From the NCBI GenBank assembly GCA_045106815.1, contig JBGCFG010000046.1, positions 1 to 64,000 of the forward strand: a stretch of DNA of 64,000 bases, in the 5' to 3' direction. This document shows, one piece after another, positions 50,598 to 59,585 of this stretch. The notes under the pieces are model-generated. The model ran no database searches. It had not been told where the DNA came from and saw nothing but the letters and a program-made list of their open reading frames with translations. Position 1 is the stretch's first letter; every line of letters starts with the position of its first letter. Source of the stretch: JAUIAI01 sp045106815. Its GTDB lineage: Bacteria; Pseudomonadota; Gammaproteobacteria; Burkholderiales; Burkholderiaceae_E. Position numbers and translations under genes: made by a program.

Positions 50598-51497
50598 TTA
50601 TTCGCTGCTACGCGCGGCCTGCACCAACAGTTGCTGGGCATGCTTGAGTACCGGCTCATCGATCATCTTGCCGTTAAACAAAAAGGCGCCGGCAGCCTGC
50701 GAACTGTTTTGTCCGTGACCGGCCTGTTCACCCGCCGCGACAACACCTTTAGCCCATTCGAGCTCATGCTCTGACGGTTTAAACGCCTCATGAATGGGAG
50801 CAATCTGAGCCGGATGAATAGCCGTTTTACAGTCAAAGCCCATTTCGCGAACGGCGCGGGTTTCTTTCTCAATGCCCTCGGCATCGTGAATATCAAGACA
50901 GGGCACATCCCAGACCTGAATGCCGGCTGACTTTGCCGCGTTAACGAGGCGGCCCCGAGCCGACAACAAACCGTGCCATGAAAGGCTTGCGCCCAACTCG
51001 GCGCTCAGGTCAACCCCGCCCAGCAACAAGGCTGACAATCGGGGCCCTCTGTTTGCCCCACCGCCATGCGCACTCAGGTTAGCGCTCGCAATCTCGTGGG
51101 CCTGCTCAATACCGGCGGGCGATTCGATCAACGCAACAAGATGCGAGCAAGTCTTGGCAAGCCAAGTTTGCGCCAGCCTGATCTCGGTAACGCTCACAAC
51201 TTTGGGCATCATCACGACATCGACACGACAACCGCTGTCAGCCAGATGAACAAAGTCGCGTAGTCCGTCGGGTGTACTGACGCCATTGACTCTGACGCCA
51301 ACTGTCACATCATGCTTGGACAAGTCAGCCGCCAGAAGATAGTTGACGACCGCCTCACGGGCGGCGGGTTTATTGTCCGGATGGACAGCATCTTCGAGAT
51401 CTATACAGACCATATCGGCGCCTGACCGGATTGCCTTGTCGAAACGATCCGGCTTTTCGGCTGACACGAACAACATCGAACGAGGGGCAAAAGACAT
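50598..51497 (-). CDS. HpcH/HpaI (CitE-type) CoA-ester lyase
   Basis: A 299-residue TIM-barrel lyase, the first gene of the operon. It begins PRSMLFVSAEKPDRFDKAIRSGADMVCIDLEDAVHP, with magnesium ligands in VALIESPAGIEQA and LLLGGVDLSAELG. Family members cleave malyl-CoA, 2-methylmalyl-CoA or citramalyl-CoA to glyoxylate or pyruvate plus acyl-CoA. With the hydratase after it (26 bp) the pair could complete breakdown of a C5 dicarboxylic acid. A promoter with a palindromic site sits just upstream. Confidence 0.9.
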   Translation of the reverse strand: MSFAPRSMLFVSAEKPDRFDKAIRSGADMVCIDLEDAVHPDNKPAAREAVVNYLLAADLSKHDVTVGVRVNGVSTPDGLRDFVHLADSGCRVDVVMMPKVVSVTEIRLAQTWLAKTCSHLVALIESPAGIEQAHEIASANLSAHGGGANRGPRLSALLLGGVDLSAELGASLSWHGLLSARGRLVNAAKSAGIQVWDVPCLDIHDAEGIEKETRAVREMGFDCKTAIHPAQIAPIHEAFKPSEHELEWAKGVVAAGEQAGHGQNSSQAAGAFLFNGKMIDEPVLKHAQQLLVQAARSSE

Positions 51498-51536
51498 GGT
51501 TTATTCGCCGTAGATGGCATACATGGTCAAAAAGCC

Positions 51537-51565
51537 ATTAAACAAGATGTCCGGACAAATGTAAA
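51537..51565 (-). promoter_or_regulatory. Promoter of the CitE/MaoC/ACAD/CaiB operon
   Basis: On the minus strand TTTACA (51560-51565) and TTTAAT (51537-51542) are separated by exactly 17 bases. They match the sigma-70 elements TTGACA and TATAAT with one mismatch each. Transcription would start near 51530, about 33 bases before the ATG of the lyase gene. The -35 element begins two bases after the GntR gene's stop, so this is the natural operon promoter. Confidence 0.65.
51548..51557. promoter_or_regulatory. Palindrome TGTCCGGACA in the promoter spacer, likely GntR operator
   Basis: The ten bases form a perfect palindrome located between the -35 and -10 elements, where a repressor would block RNA polymerase. 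GntR/HutC-family regulators commonly recognise short palindromes of the GT...AC type, and a GntR gene lies immediately next to it. The assignment to that regulator is by position and site form. Confidence 0.55.
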
Positions 51566-51566
51566 C

Positions 51567-52277
51567 TCATGACCCCCTGCGTAGCGTTGACTTATAGGTG
51601 TAGGCATCTCCTCGATACAAAGACCGGGCCACCACCATGAGCTCACCGTCGCCCGCTGCGCTGTAGTAATGGCGCTCGGTTCTGAGCGCCGCCGCCCCGG
51701 GTTTGACCTGAAGAGACTGAGCCTGAGCGTCGGTCAGGTTATTGGCACCCAGCGACTGTTCAATGCGACCGATCCGGTCCGCGTGAAGCGCTTCGACAAT
51801 GCCTCTTGCCGCGCGCGCTTTGTCGAGCAATGCCTCGGCATGTGCCACGCTATGAAGCGCTAGTTGCACATCAACTAGCGCGAGCGGCTTCTTGTCCTGG
51901 CGCGCATACCGAATAGCGTTAACCTGGATACACGGATTGCCGGCAAAGTCGTCGCATTCAACAATTTGCCGAGTGGACACTATTTCAAGGCGGCTTTGGT
52001 GGCCTTGCTCCAGCAAATCATCAATGTTCTGAATGCTTTGCTCATACCGCACCGGCGGCTTGAGCGAAACGACTTTGGAACCAGACCCCTGACGACGATT
52101 GATCAGGCCGCGTTGCTCAAGCTGCCTCAAGGACTCACGCGCCGTGTGGCGACTAATCCGGTAGTTCTCACACAACTCCCGCTCAGTTGGTAATGAATCA
52201 CCGACCGGATACTTACCGGCAGCAATGTGCCCGATCAACTCTCTGGCAATGGTCATGTAGACAGGTTCCGTGCTCAA
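51567..52277 (-). CDS. GntR-family transcriptional regulator (HutC/UTRA type)
   Basis: A 236-residue regulator. The N-terminal winged helix has GDSLPTERELCENYRISRHTARESLRQLEQRGLINRRQGSG. The remainder is a UTRA effector domain (about residues 90-230) that binds small metabolites, ending in RSLYRGDAYTYKSTLRRG. It lies upstream of the CitE-like gene on the same strand, and divergent from the ligase/amidase genes with about 95 bp between starts. It may control both sets. The effector is probably an acid or CoA-ester intermediate of the pathway. Confidence 0.92.
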   Translation of the reverse strand: MSTEPVYMTIARELIGHIAAGKYPVGDSLPTERELCENYRISRHTARESLRQLEQRGLINRRQGSGSKVVSLKPPVRYEQSIQNIDDLLEQGHQSRLEIVSTRQIVECDDFAGNPCIQVNAIRYARQDKKPLALVDVQLALHSVAHAEALLDKARAARGIVEALHADRIGRIEQSLGANNLTDAQAQSLQVKPGAAALRTERHYYSAAGDGELMVVARSLYRGDAYTYKSTLRRGS

Positions 52278-52371
52278 GTCAGCTCCTGATTAGTCATTGA
52301 ATTTAACCCTGTTCTTGCGAGAGCTCAGGCCAAAGCGCAGAATCTACCGGGTCGACTCGCACAAGGATTCC

Positions 52372-53790
52372 ATGCACCACGCAAACTACTTTGAGGCCAT
52401 TGATATTGCCAGGATGGCCCACGAGTTTCCCGCCGGTGACTCGTTTTTCTCCCGCTATGTGGGCATGAGCCAGGATGAACTCCTCCATCATCAATGGGCA
52501 CTCCTGAAGCGAGTCCTGGCCAGGGCTCAGGATATCCCGTTCTACCAGCGGCTGTGGCGCACAACCGGTGTGACTGCTCAAGATATCAGGCATGTCGAAG
52601 ATCTGCACTTACTACCGGCGTTCGGCAAAGCTGAAATTATGGCTTCGATCGCGGCGCATCCCCCTTTCGGGGATCACCATGGCCGAGATATTCCGGTTAA
52701 TGGTCAGATTCTGCCCATGATCATGCACGCCACCAGTGGCACAACCGGCTCTCCTCAACCTTTGTTCTTCAGCCCCAGAACACGCGAAGCCCACAAGTTG
52801 CTGCTGGCACGCGCCTACCTGATGCAGGGCCTGGAACCAGCCGATGTCGTGCACTCAGTTTATGGTCACGGACCGGTCAATGGCGGACACTACATTCGCG
52901 AAGCGGTGATTCACCACACACCTGCCCTTTACTTCTCGGCGGGCACCGGCATCGAGACGCCATCGCTTAAGCAGGTTGAATACATGCGCGACTTTGGCGC
53001 CACCGTTATCGTGGGGTTCGCTGACTACATCTTGCGTCTCGCTCAGGTGGCACAAGAGGCAGGCATCATTCCCGGCCACGACATCAACATCCGTATGATT
53101 TCGGGTCACCTGTCGGCGGACGCACGCGACAAACTGTCTCAAGCCTGGGGCGGTGCAGAACTCTTTGACTGGTACGGCGTTGGCGACACCGGACTCATTG
53201 CGGCTGAGGGCCCGGATCATGACGGTATGCATGTGATGGAAGATGCCCACTTGCTTGAAATCTGCGATGTCGAAACCGGCAAACCGATACCTGCCGGTAA
53301 ATCGCACAATGCTCCTGACGACATGGTGGGTGATATGGTCGTCACCTGCTTGTTTAGCGAAGACATTTTTCCGATCGTCAGGTTTAACACCCATGACGTC
53401 ACTCAGACGCTATCGGGCGATTCAGCCCTGAAGCTGCCGTTTCGTCGTATTCGTGGCTTTATGGGTCGCAGCGACAACATGGTTAAGCTTCGCGGCATCA
53501 ATATCTACCCACAGGCACTGGCCTCTGTGCTTGCACCATTGCCTGATTTTGTGGGTGAGTATGTTTGTGTTTTAACGCGATACAAGCAGCGCGATGAATT
53601 GACCGTTCGCATCGAATGTCACCCCCCGCACGATGCTGAGCGGGTTGGATTCTATCGTCAGCATCTCAAGGCAAAGCTTGGTGTTGAGGTCGCGGTTGAC
53701 CTTGTGCCGCCGCAATCGCTCGCTACCGTCACAGGTGTCGAATCTCGCCAAAAACCTATCCGGCTGATTGATGAGCGTCATGAGTCATAA
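52372..53790 (+). CDS. Phenylacetate-CoA ligase-like AMP-forming enzyme
   Basis: About 472 residues from the ATG at 52372, which has an AAGGA site. The frame opens at a TTG 75 bases upstream, which lies in the regulatory gap. It resembles PaaK-type ligases: the P-loop MIMHATSGTTGSPQPLFFSP, WYGVGDTGLIAAEGP, IVRFNTHDV, the hinge FMGRSDNMVKLRGINIYPQ, and a C-terminal domain ending with the Lys of GVESRQKPIRLID. It activates an aromatic or other carboxylic acid to its CoA ester via AMP. Its 3' end overlaps the amidase start region, so an amide may be cleaved and the acid then activated. Confidence 0.88.
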   Translation: MHHANYFEAIDIARMAHEFPAGDSFFSRYVGMSQDELLHHQWALLKRVLARAQDIPFYQRLWRTTGVTAQDIRHVEDLHLLPAFGKAEIMASIAAHPPFGDHHGRDIPVNGQILPMIMHATSGTTGSPQPLFFSPRTREAHKLLLARAYLMQGLEPADVVHSVYGHGPVNGGHYIREAVIHHTPALYFSAGTGIETPSLKQVEYMRDFGATVIVGFADYILRLAQVAQEAGIIPGHDINIRMISGHLSADARDKLSQAWGGAELFDWYGVGDTGLIAAEGPDHDGMHVMEDAHLLEICDVETGKPIPAGKSHNAPDDMVGDMVVTCLFSEDIFPIVRFNTHDVTQTLSGDSALKLPFRRIRGFMGRSDNMVKLRGINIYPQALASVLAPLPDFVGEYVCVLTRYKQRDELTVRIECHPPHDAERVGFYRQHLKAKLGVEVAVDLVPPQSLATVTGVESRQKPIRLIDERHES

Positions 53791-55099
53791 GCCCAAAGAA
53801 GATCAGCCGCACTGGCAATGGAGTGCGACCGCACAGGCGGGTGCGATCGCCAGCGACAATCTGCTATCAGCAGACTTGCTTGCCGCTCAGCATCAAGTCA
53901 TTGTTGATCGTAACCCGCAACTCAATGCCTTCATTGAACTGACAGAACCGGTTGATCATGTCAGGCAAGGGCAGCAAGAAACACCCCGTTCTGCTCTAAG
54001 CGGCGTGAGTTTTGCGGTCAAAGACAACATTGATGTTCTCGGCACGAAAACCCAATGCGGCCTCAAGGCGCTTGTTCGTGAACCGGCCATTGCGAGCGCG
54101 CCGGTTGTCAAGAGGTTGCAAGCAGCTGGGCTGGTACTGACCGGCCGACTCAACATGGCCCCGATGGCGATGGGTGCGTCCACGCACAATCCGGACTTTG
54201 GCGATTGCTACAACCCGCTTAAAGATGGCTACAGTGCGGGCGGCTCAAGTGGTGGCGCAGCGAGCGCGGTGGCTGCCGGTATGGTCAGCATTGCCCTGGG
54301 AACCGACACCATGGGCTCGGTTCGATTACCAGCTGCTTATTGCGGCATCGTCGGCTTTAAACCCACTTGGGGCCACATTCCCACTCAAGGGGTTACGCCA
54401 TTGAGCCGTGCACTCGATCATGTTGGCGTGTTGTGTAAAACAGTGCAGGATGCCCGCCATGCTTACGGCCTTCTCGCTAACCGACGTCAAGCACTTGAAT
54501 CGATAGACCGCCCCGACCCCTGGCGACTCGCTGTGCCAGCCGATCTCGATGCGCTGGCTCTTGAAGAGCCGGTCCGCTTAGCATTTGATACTGCAGTTCA
54601 AATTATTCAGGAAGCAGGCTACGCCGTAACAGCCATTGATCTGGGTGCGTATCCGTTTACTCGCGTCAGACGGGCAGGCTTGCAGTTAAGCGAGGCCGAA
54701 CTAATTCATCAACTCGCTAGTGTCTATCCAGACAACAAAGCGGCGCTCCCGCCGATGCTCGCCGCGATGATGGACTTTATTTCTGGCAAGAGCGCGGCTG
54801 ATTTGGCGCGAGCACTGACGCTACTAATGGATGCGCGCGAAACCCTCGAGCGGGCGGCGGCACCGTTCGATGCGATCGTGTTACCCACTGGCGCTCACCT
54901 GTCGTTTCCCATGACTGACACCGAGCCTGCCGACAGTGCTGATCTAACGGCAATTGCCAATGTGTTGGGTGCCCCGGCGATCAGCCTGCCCCTGCCGGCA
55001 CACAACGGGTCATTGCCAGCCGGCCTCCAACTCATAGGGAAACGACACGACGACCATGATCTCCTCAGGCTTGCGCAGACTTTGGAAGCAATCGTCTAG
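53771..55099 (+). CDS. Amidase (amidase signature family)
   Basis: About 442 residues. The start is one of several close codons (TTG 53768, ATG 53771, ATG 53780) inside the 3' end of the ligase gene. The Ser-cisSer-Lys triad is visible: Lys in SFAVKDNIDVLG, cis-Ser in SAGGSSGGAAS, and the Ser nucleophile in GTDTMGSVRLPAAYCG. The usual GG of GTDTGGS is MG here. It hydrolyses amides in the cytoplasm. It is convergent with the acetyl-CoA hydrolase gene. The substrate is not known. Confidence 0.92.
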   Translation: MSVMSHKPKEDQPHWQWSATAQAGAIASDNLLSADLLAAQHQVIVDRNPQLNAFIELTEPVDHVRQGQQETPRSALSGVSFAVKDNIDVLGTKTQCGLKALVREPAIASAPVVKRLQAAGLVLTGRLNMAPMAMGASTHNPDFGDCYNPLKDGYSAGGSSGGAASAVAAGMVSIALGTDTMGSVRLPAAYCGIVGFKPTWGHIPTQGVTPLSRALDHVGVLCKTVQDARHAYGLLANRRQALESIDRPDPWRLAVPADLDALALEEPVRLAFDTAVQIIQEAGYAVTAIDLGAYPFTRVRRAGLQLSEAELIHQLASVYPDNKAALPPMLAAMMDFISGKSAADLARALTLLMDARETLERAAAPFDAIVLPTGAHLSFPMTDTEPADSADLTAIANVLGAPAISLPLPAHNGSLPAGLQLIGKRHDDHDLLRLAQTLEAIV

Positions 55100-55121
55100 C
55101 TGCAATGCCTTTCAGGTGAGA

Positions 55122-56399
55122 TCAAACAGTCAGGCCCATCGCATTGGCTTGATATCGCAGCGCATCGCGATCATTCGGATGAGCAACCTGAATCATCTGC
55201 TCAACTCGCGCCTGACGCGACAAGCCTCGTAGCTCGGCAACACCATATTCGGTCACCACCGTATCAGCCTGTTGTTCATCTAGTGTTACTTCATGAGTCA
55301 GGCGCGGCACTATCCGCGCGTGTCCAGATTCATCGTCTCGCGTACGAGCGCTGAGGGCGATCACTGAGCGCCCGCCTTCAGATGCCAGCCCGCCATTCGC
55401 AAAATCCTGCAGCCCGCCTATGCCGCCTGGCTGTCGGCGCGCGCCACCAGGACCGGCAGATGTTTCGGCATTTGCCTGACCTAGCAGATCCACTTCAATC
55501 GCACTGTTGATTGCTGTGAACATCGGCAGACTCGCCAGTATCTCCGGGCCGTGGGTGATATCGGTATGACAAAGCCGGATGAGCGAATTCTCAGCCACCA
55601 GGTCGTACAGCGATTTGTCGCCATACGCACCGCCGATGCACGCAAACTGCCACTCTTTCGGTTTTTGCGAATGATCAATCACACCGGCACTCAGCAACTC
55701 AACCATCGCATCCGTAAACATGCCGCTATGAATGCCCAGATGCCGGTGCCCGGCCAGTGCCTGCAGCACCGCGGACGGCATGGTGCCAATGCCCACTTCA
55801 ATGCAGGCTCCATTGGGTACCAGCGGTGCAAGATGTTCGGCAATTGCCTTCTCTCGCTCGCTAGGCTCTCGCACAGGCGGGGACGGCAATGCATAGTCCG
55901 TTTCAAGCAGCACTGCTGGTTTGAGCTCTGACGGCCATGGTGCGCCACAAATGGCGGGCATCCGTGCATTCACTTCTGCAATGATCGTGCGGGCCGAACG
56001 TGCAGCATCCAGTGCCACGCCGTGGGACGCGCCTACACACAACTCACCGTCTGCCTGTCTTGCAAGGCTGACGAGGACGACATCGGCTGTTCGCTCACCA
56101 TCGCGGTAGGACGCAACGATATCGCGATAGCCAAGACGATTGACCTGCATGGCGTGGGTTTTTGCCAGTTGCCTCGCGGTGCCCATGCCGCCCATTACCT
56201 CAAGACGGACATTCGTGCTCAAGGCATCTGGCGCCATCGTGAAGGGCACACCCAGATCAAGTGTGAGTGGGAAATCAACCCCTTGCGCTGCCAATGACCC
56301 AAGCAATTTGCTCGGTTCGGATGACATGTGCGATGCCACAACATGATCGCCAGGCTTGAGGGCCTGAGCCCAGTCAATCGAGTTTGTGCTTACCTTCAT
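55122..56399 (-). CDS. Acetyl-CoA hydrolase/transferase family CoA-transferase
   Basis: About 425 residues from the ATG at 56399. Twenty-one codons further upstream are also open but lie in the previous gene. The class I CoA-transferase fold is seen, with CIEVGIGTMPSAVLQAL, LGIHSGMFTDAMVELL and the catalytic Glu expected near INSAIEVDLLGQANAE, then GGIGGLQDFANGG and VTEYGVAELRG. It transfers CoA between acids such as succinate, acetate, 4-hydroxybutyrate or itaconate. It is coupled by ATGA to the deacetylase-like gene. It could feed the neighbouring CoA-ester pathway. Confidence 0.9.
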   Translation of the reverse strand: MKVSTNSIDWAQALKPGDHVVASHMSSEPSKLLGSLAAQGVDFPLTLDLGVPFTMAPDALSTNVRLEVMGGMGTARQLAKTHAMQVNRLGYRDIVASYRDGERTADVVLVSLARQADGELCVGASHGVALDAARSARTIIAEVNARMPAICGAPWPSELKPAVLLETDYALPSPPVREPSEREKAIAEHLAPLVPNGACIEVGIGTMPSAVLQALAGHRHLGIHSGMFTDAMVELLSAGVIDHSQKPKEWQFACIGGAYGDKSLYDLVAENSLIRLCHTDITHGPEILASLPMFTAINSAIEVDLLGQANAETSAGPGGARRQPGGIGGLQDFANGGLASEGGRSVIALSARTRDDESGHARIVPRLTHEVTLDEQQADTVVTEYGVAELRGLSRQARVEQMIQVAHPNDRDALRYQANAMGLTV

Positions 56400-57289
56400 G
56401 CTGAAGTGAAAGGGACTTGCGCGGCAAAGTGCTCGGCAATATCCAGACGGGTGGCAATCCATGGGCCGTTCGCACGCTCGCGCGCGGTAGCAACATGCTC
56501 TAAAAAGCGCTCCAAGGCCCAGATTCGGCCCGGGCGGCCAATAATGCGCAGGTGAAGGCCAATAGACATAACGTTCACCTCATGCTCACCTTCACGCAGC
56601 AGCCACTCAAAGTTATCGATGGCGTACTTCAACCAGTCATCAGGCGAGTGTGCGCGGTCGGACCACATTTTCATGTCGTTATTGTCCACCTGATAGGGCA
56701 ACACAATAATGGGCTTGCCATTAATTTGATCCCAAAATGGCTCGTCGTCACTGAGGTCATCCATGTGATACCGATAACCCGCCTCAATGAGCAATCGCCG
56801 CGTGTTCTCGGTGGTGAGATAACGAGACAGCCAGCCCATTGGCCGCTTGCCGGTTGAACGCTCGATCGATTCGGTCGCGCGGGCAATGTAGTCACGCTCC
56901 TGATCTTCGGTCATCATGAATTGGTGCGCCCAGCGATAACCGTGTGATGTCACCTCGTGGCCTTGCCGCATGATCTCGGCGGTCAGGTCTGGTGCGCGTT
57001 CCAGTGCTAACGCGCAGCCGGTAATGGTTGCCGGTATTTGATAGCGCTCCAACAAGCGCATGACGCGCGGCGCACCACGCTTCAAGCCGTATTGATAATT
57101 GGATTCATTGCCCAGATTACGAATGGGGCGCTTAAGCGCGATGCCCATTTCATCAACGGCTTCCGGATATTTGTCGCCGTCTGCAATGTTGCCCTCTGCC
57201 CCTTCCTCAACATTGATCACAATCGAAAGCGCCAGGTGCCTGTCCTGCGGCCAGGCATAAGCTTTGTCTGAAGGCTGATAATTCATCAT
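56396..57289 (-). CDS. Polysaccharide deacetylase-fold amidohydrolase (PuuE/allantoinase-like)
   Basis: About 297 residues from the MMNYQ start at 57289, which leaves 62 bp for divergent promoters. A GTG at 57337 is an alternative. It has ALSIVINVEEGAEGN, GHEVTSHGYRWAHQF with the conserved His, the YRYHMDDLSDDEPFW segment and SIGLHLRIIGRPGR near the end. These mark the PuuE subgroup, which lacks chitin deacetylase activity and includes cofactor-independent allantoinase. Hydrolysis of a cyclic amide or ureide is the expected chemistry. It is coupled to the CoA-transferase gene by ATGA. Confidence 0.88.
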   Translation of the reverse strand: MMNYQPSDKAYAWPQDRHLALSIVINVEEGAEGNIADGDKYPEAVDEMGIALKRPIRNLGNESNYQYGLKRGAPRVMRLLERYQIPATITGCALALERAPDLTAEIMRQGHEVTSHGYRWAHQFMMTEDQERDYIARATESIERSTGKRPMGWLSRYLTTENTRRLLIEAGYRYHMDDLSDDEPFWDQINGKPIIVLPYQVDNNDMKMWSDRAHSPDDWLKYAIDNFEWLLREGEHEVNVMSIGLHLRIIGRPGRIWALERFLEHVATARERANGPWIATRLDIAEHFAAQVPFTSA

Positions 57290-57351
57290 CGTGGGGACCG
57301 GGTTAGACTGATACGCTTGAGCAAACGATACTAGCACTGGCCCACATTCCC

Positions 57352-58143
57352 ATGAACGCCATTAGCCTTGAGCAGGACGGCGCCGTCGCCCGCCTGCTAA
57401 TTAACAACCCGCAGCGGCGCAATGCGCTCAGTCGGGCGATGTGGCGTGCTATTGAAGCGGCTTGCGATCAGATTCGCGAGCAAGACACGGCGTCCGTATT
57501 GGTGCTGGCAAGCTCTACACCGGGTTGCTTTGCCGCAGGCGCCGACATTTCCGAATTTGAAGCGAACTATGCCAGCGCCGCCTCTGCGAGCGAGGTAAAT
57601 ACAGAGATCCATCGCGCTATTGATGCCCTGCAAGCCTGCCCGATGCCCAGCGTCGCTTTGATCGATGGCCCTTGCGTGGGTGGTGGCCTAGCGCTTGCAC
57701 TTGCCGCTGACATTCGACTGGCCAGCCCTAACGCCCGCTTCGCCGTCACGCCAAGCAAGCTAGGTCTTTCCTACCACCCGGATGATGTCAGGCGACTCAT
57801 GTCGGCTTGCGGTAAAGCGAACGCGAGCGAACTCCTCTTTGGCGCTCAGGTTTGGTCGGCTGAACGCGGCTTACAAGCCGGTTTGGTTAATCAACTGATC
57901 GAGACTGAATCATTTGACAGCGCCAGCAAGCAACTCATTGAGGCGATTTGCCAGAACTCTCGCGCAGCCAATGGCATCCTCAAGCAAACCGTAAGCAGTG
58001 TTGAATCAAACGATGTGCAAGCGATACAGGCGAGCGAGGCAGCGTTTGATGAGTTGTTCCTAAGCGAAGACTTTATCGCGGGGCGAGATGCCTTCCTGAG
58101 CAAATCCCCCGTACAGTTTCCATCCAACAAACGAGACACGTAA
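57352..58143 (+). CDS. Enoyl-CoA hydratase/isomerase
   Basis: A 263-residue crotonase-fold enzyme. The oxyanion-hole strands VLASSTPGCFAAGADISEF and MPSVALIDGPCVGGGLALALAADIRLAS are intact. At the usual catalytic Glu positions the sequence reads AVTPSKLGLSYHPDDVRRL, with Asp available but the classical Glu pair not obvious. It may therefore be an isomerase or hydrolase relative rather than a true hydratase. The MmgE/PrpD gene begins three bases after its stop. It is divergent from the deacetylase-like gene. Confidence 0.88.
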   Translation: MNAISLEQDGAVARLLINNPQRRNALSRAMWRAIEAACDQIREQDTASVLVLASSTPGCFAAGADISEFEANYASAASASEVNTEIHRAIDALQACPMPSVALIDGPCVGGGLALALAADIRLASPNARFAVTPSKLGLSYHPDDVRRLMSACGKANASELLFGAQVWSAERGLQAGLVNQLIETESFDSASKQLIEAICQNSRAANGILKQTVSSVESNDVQAIQASEAAFDELFLSEDFIAGRDAFLSKSPVQFPSNKRDT

Positions 58144-58146
58144 ACC

Positions 58147-59583
58147 ATGACTCAGCCGGCCCCACCCGATCCAGGCTCAGACCATTTTCCTGATCGCATC
58201 GAGCGATTTCTTGATCTCATAGAACAAACGCCCTACGAGGCGCTGCCGGCAGACGCGGTGGCTGCTGCAAAGGTTTTTTTGCTTGATACGGCCGGAGTCG
58301 CACTTGCCGGTCGCATGGCCCCCAGATTAGAAGAGTTGCAAGGGCTTGCGACTGACTGGGACGGCTCATCAACCAGCGGCGTACCCATTTGGAACACCAA
58401 GGCAAGGGGAAGTGCACCAACCGCCGCGTTGATAAACGGTTACCAGTGTCATGCACTCGAATACGACTGCGTCTACGAACCCGCTGTGATTTTGCCTACG
58501 CCGCCTATTCTGGCAGCGCTTCACACCAAGGCCGTTGAGTTAACCGCGGCCGGCCGCCCGCCAGACGGTAAAGCACTCATTCGTGCTTTTGTTCTGGCTC
58601 TGGAGGTGTCCTGCACCATCGCTGGTGGCGCGCGCAACAGTATGTTCTTTTTCAGGCCCACCACGACGGGTGTGTTCTCTGCCCTCACTGCCATTGCCTG
58701 CCTTGACCCTTTACCCCGCGACAAGCTGCGCTATGCGTTTGGTATCGGCTACTCGCAAATGTGCGGCACGATGCAGGCACACGAGGAAGGTTCCATGATG
58801 CTCGCCATGCAAATGGGATTCGCAGCGCGCAACGCGGTGCAGGCGCATGCGATGGCAAAGATCGGCGTATCCGGTCCGGTTCAGGTGTTGGACGGGCGAT
58901 TTGGCTACTACCAGAACTTTGAAAGTAGTGATCACCTCGAGGACATGCTGGGGCAACTCGGCTCACCGTGGAAGGTGACTCAGCTTTCCCATAAGCCGTT
59001 TCCCAGTGGCCGGGTCACGCATGGTGTTATCCATACGCTGCGCAAGATGCGGCAAGCACTCGACCTGTCCGCCAACGCCTCTTTCGACACGATCACCGCG
59101 ATGCGCGTTGAGATGCCACCACTGGGTTTTCGCCTGACCGGCCGCCCGATGGTGCATCGGCCCACACCCAACTATGCACGTCTGTGTATTCCCTTCGTGG
59201 CCGCTGCTGAGTTACTTCTGGGCAAAGTTGACCCCACCACGTTTGTGCCTGAGTTTTTGCATGACGATCGCATTGAAAATCTGGCCAGGCGAGTACAGAC
59301 GATAGAGGTGCCGCACGACAACCCAAATGCGTTCTATCCGCAAACCATCACGATTGAGTTCTCTGATAGAGAAACGCTCAGGTATGAGATTCCGATGGCA
59401 TGGGGGCATCCGGATATGCCACTTAGCGAGGCGGACCGAGTTGCCAAGTTTGAGTTGTGCTGTCATTTGGCTGCGAGCTCAGGCTCAGCTCAATCCGTAG
59501 ATGCGCAAGCGTTTGCTCGGTGGATACAGCAACTGGACGAGGCAAAAGACCTTACACCGTTGCTAAACTTGTTGCAGGCATAG
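58147..59583 (+). CDS. MmgE/PrpD family protein
   Basis: A 478-residue protein of the 2-methylcitrate dehydratase/cis-aconitate decarboxylase fold. Family parts include VFLLDTAGVALAGR, ALINGYQCHALEYDCVYE with the active-site His/Asp region, GIGYSQMCGTMQAHEEGSMM and KPFPSGRVTHGVI. Members dehydrate tricarboxylates, decarboxylate cis-aconitate to itaconate, or act on iminodisuccinate. It sits between a crotonase-type gene and an amidase gene. A role in a polycarboxylate pathway is likely. The exact reaction is not evident. Confidence 0.9.
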   Translation: MTQPAPPDPGSDHFPDRIERFLDLIEQTPYEALPADAVAAAKVFLLDTAGVALAGRMAPRLEELQGLATDWDGSSTSGVPIWNTKARGSAPTAALINGYQCHALEYDCVYEPAVILPTPPILAALHTKAVELTAAGRPPDGKALIRAFVLALEVSCTIAGGARNSMFFFRPTTTGVFSALTAIACLDPLPRDKLRYAFGIGYSQMCGTMQAHEEGSMMLAMQMGFAARNAVQAHAMAKIGVSGPVQVLDGRFGYYQNFESSDHLEDMLGQLGSPWKVTQLSHKPFPSGRVTHGVIHTLRKMRQALDLSANASFDTITAMRVEMPPLGFRLTGRPMVHRPTPNYARLCIPFVAAAELLLGKVDPTTFVPEFLHDDRIENLARRVQTIEVPHDNPNAFYPQTITIEFSDRETLRYEIPMAWGHPDMPLSEADRVAKFELCCHLAASSGSAQSVDAQAFARWIQQLDEAKDLTPLLNLLQA

Positions 59584-59585
59584 AG

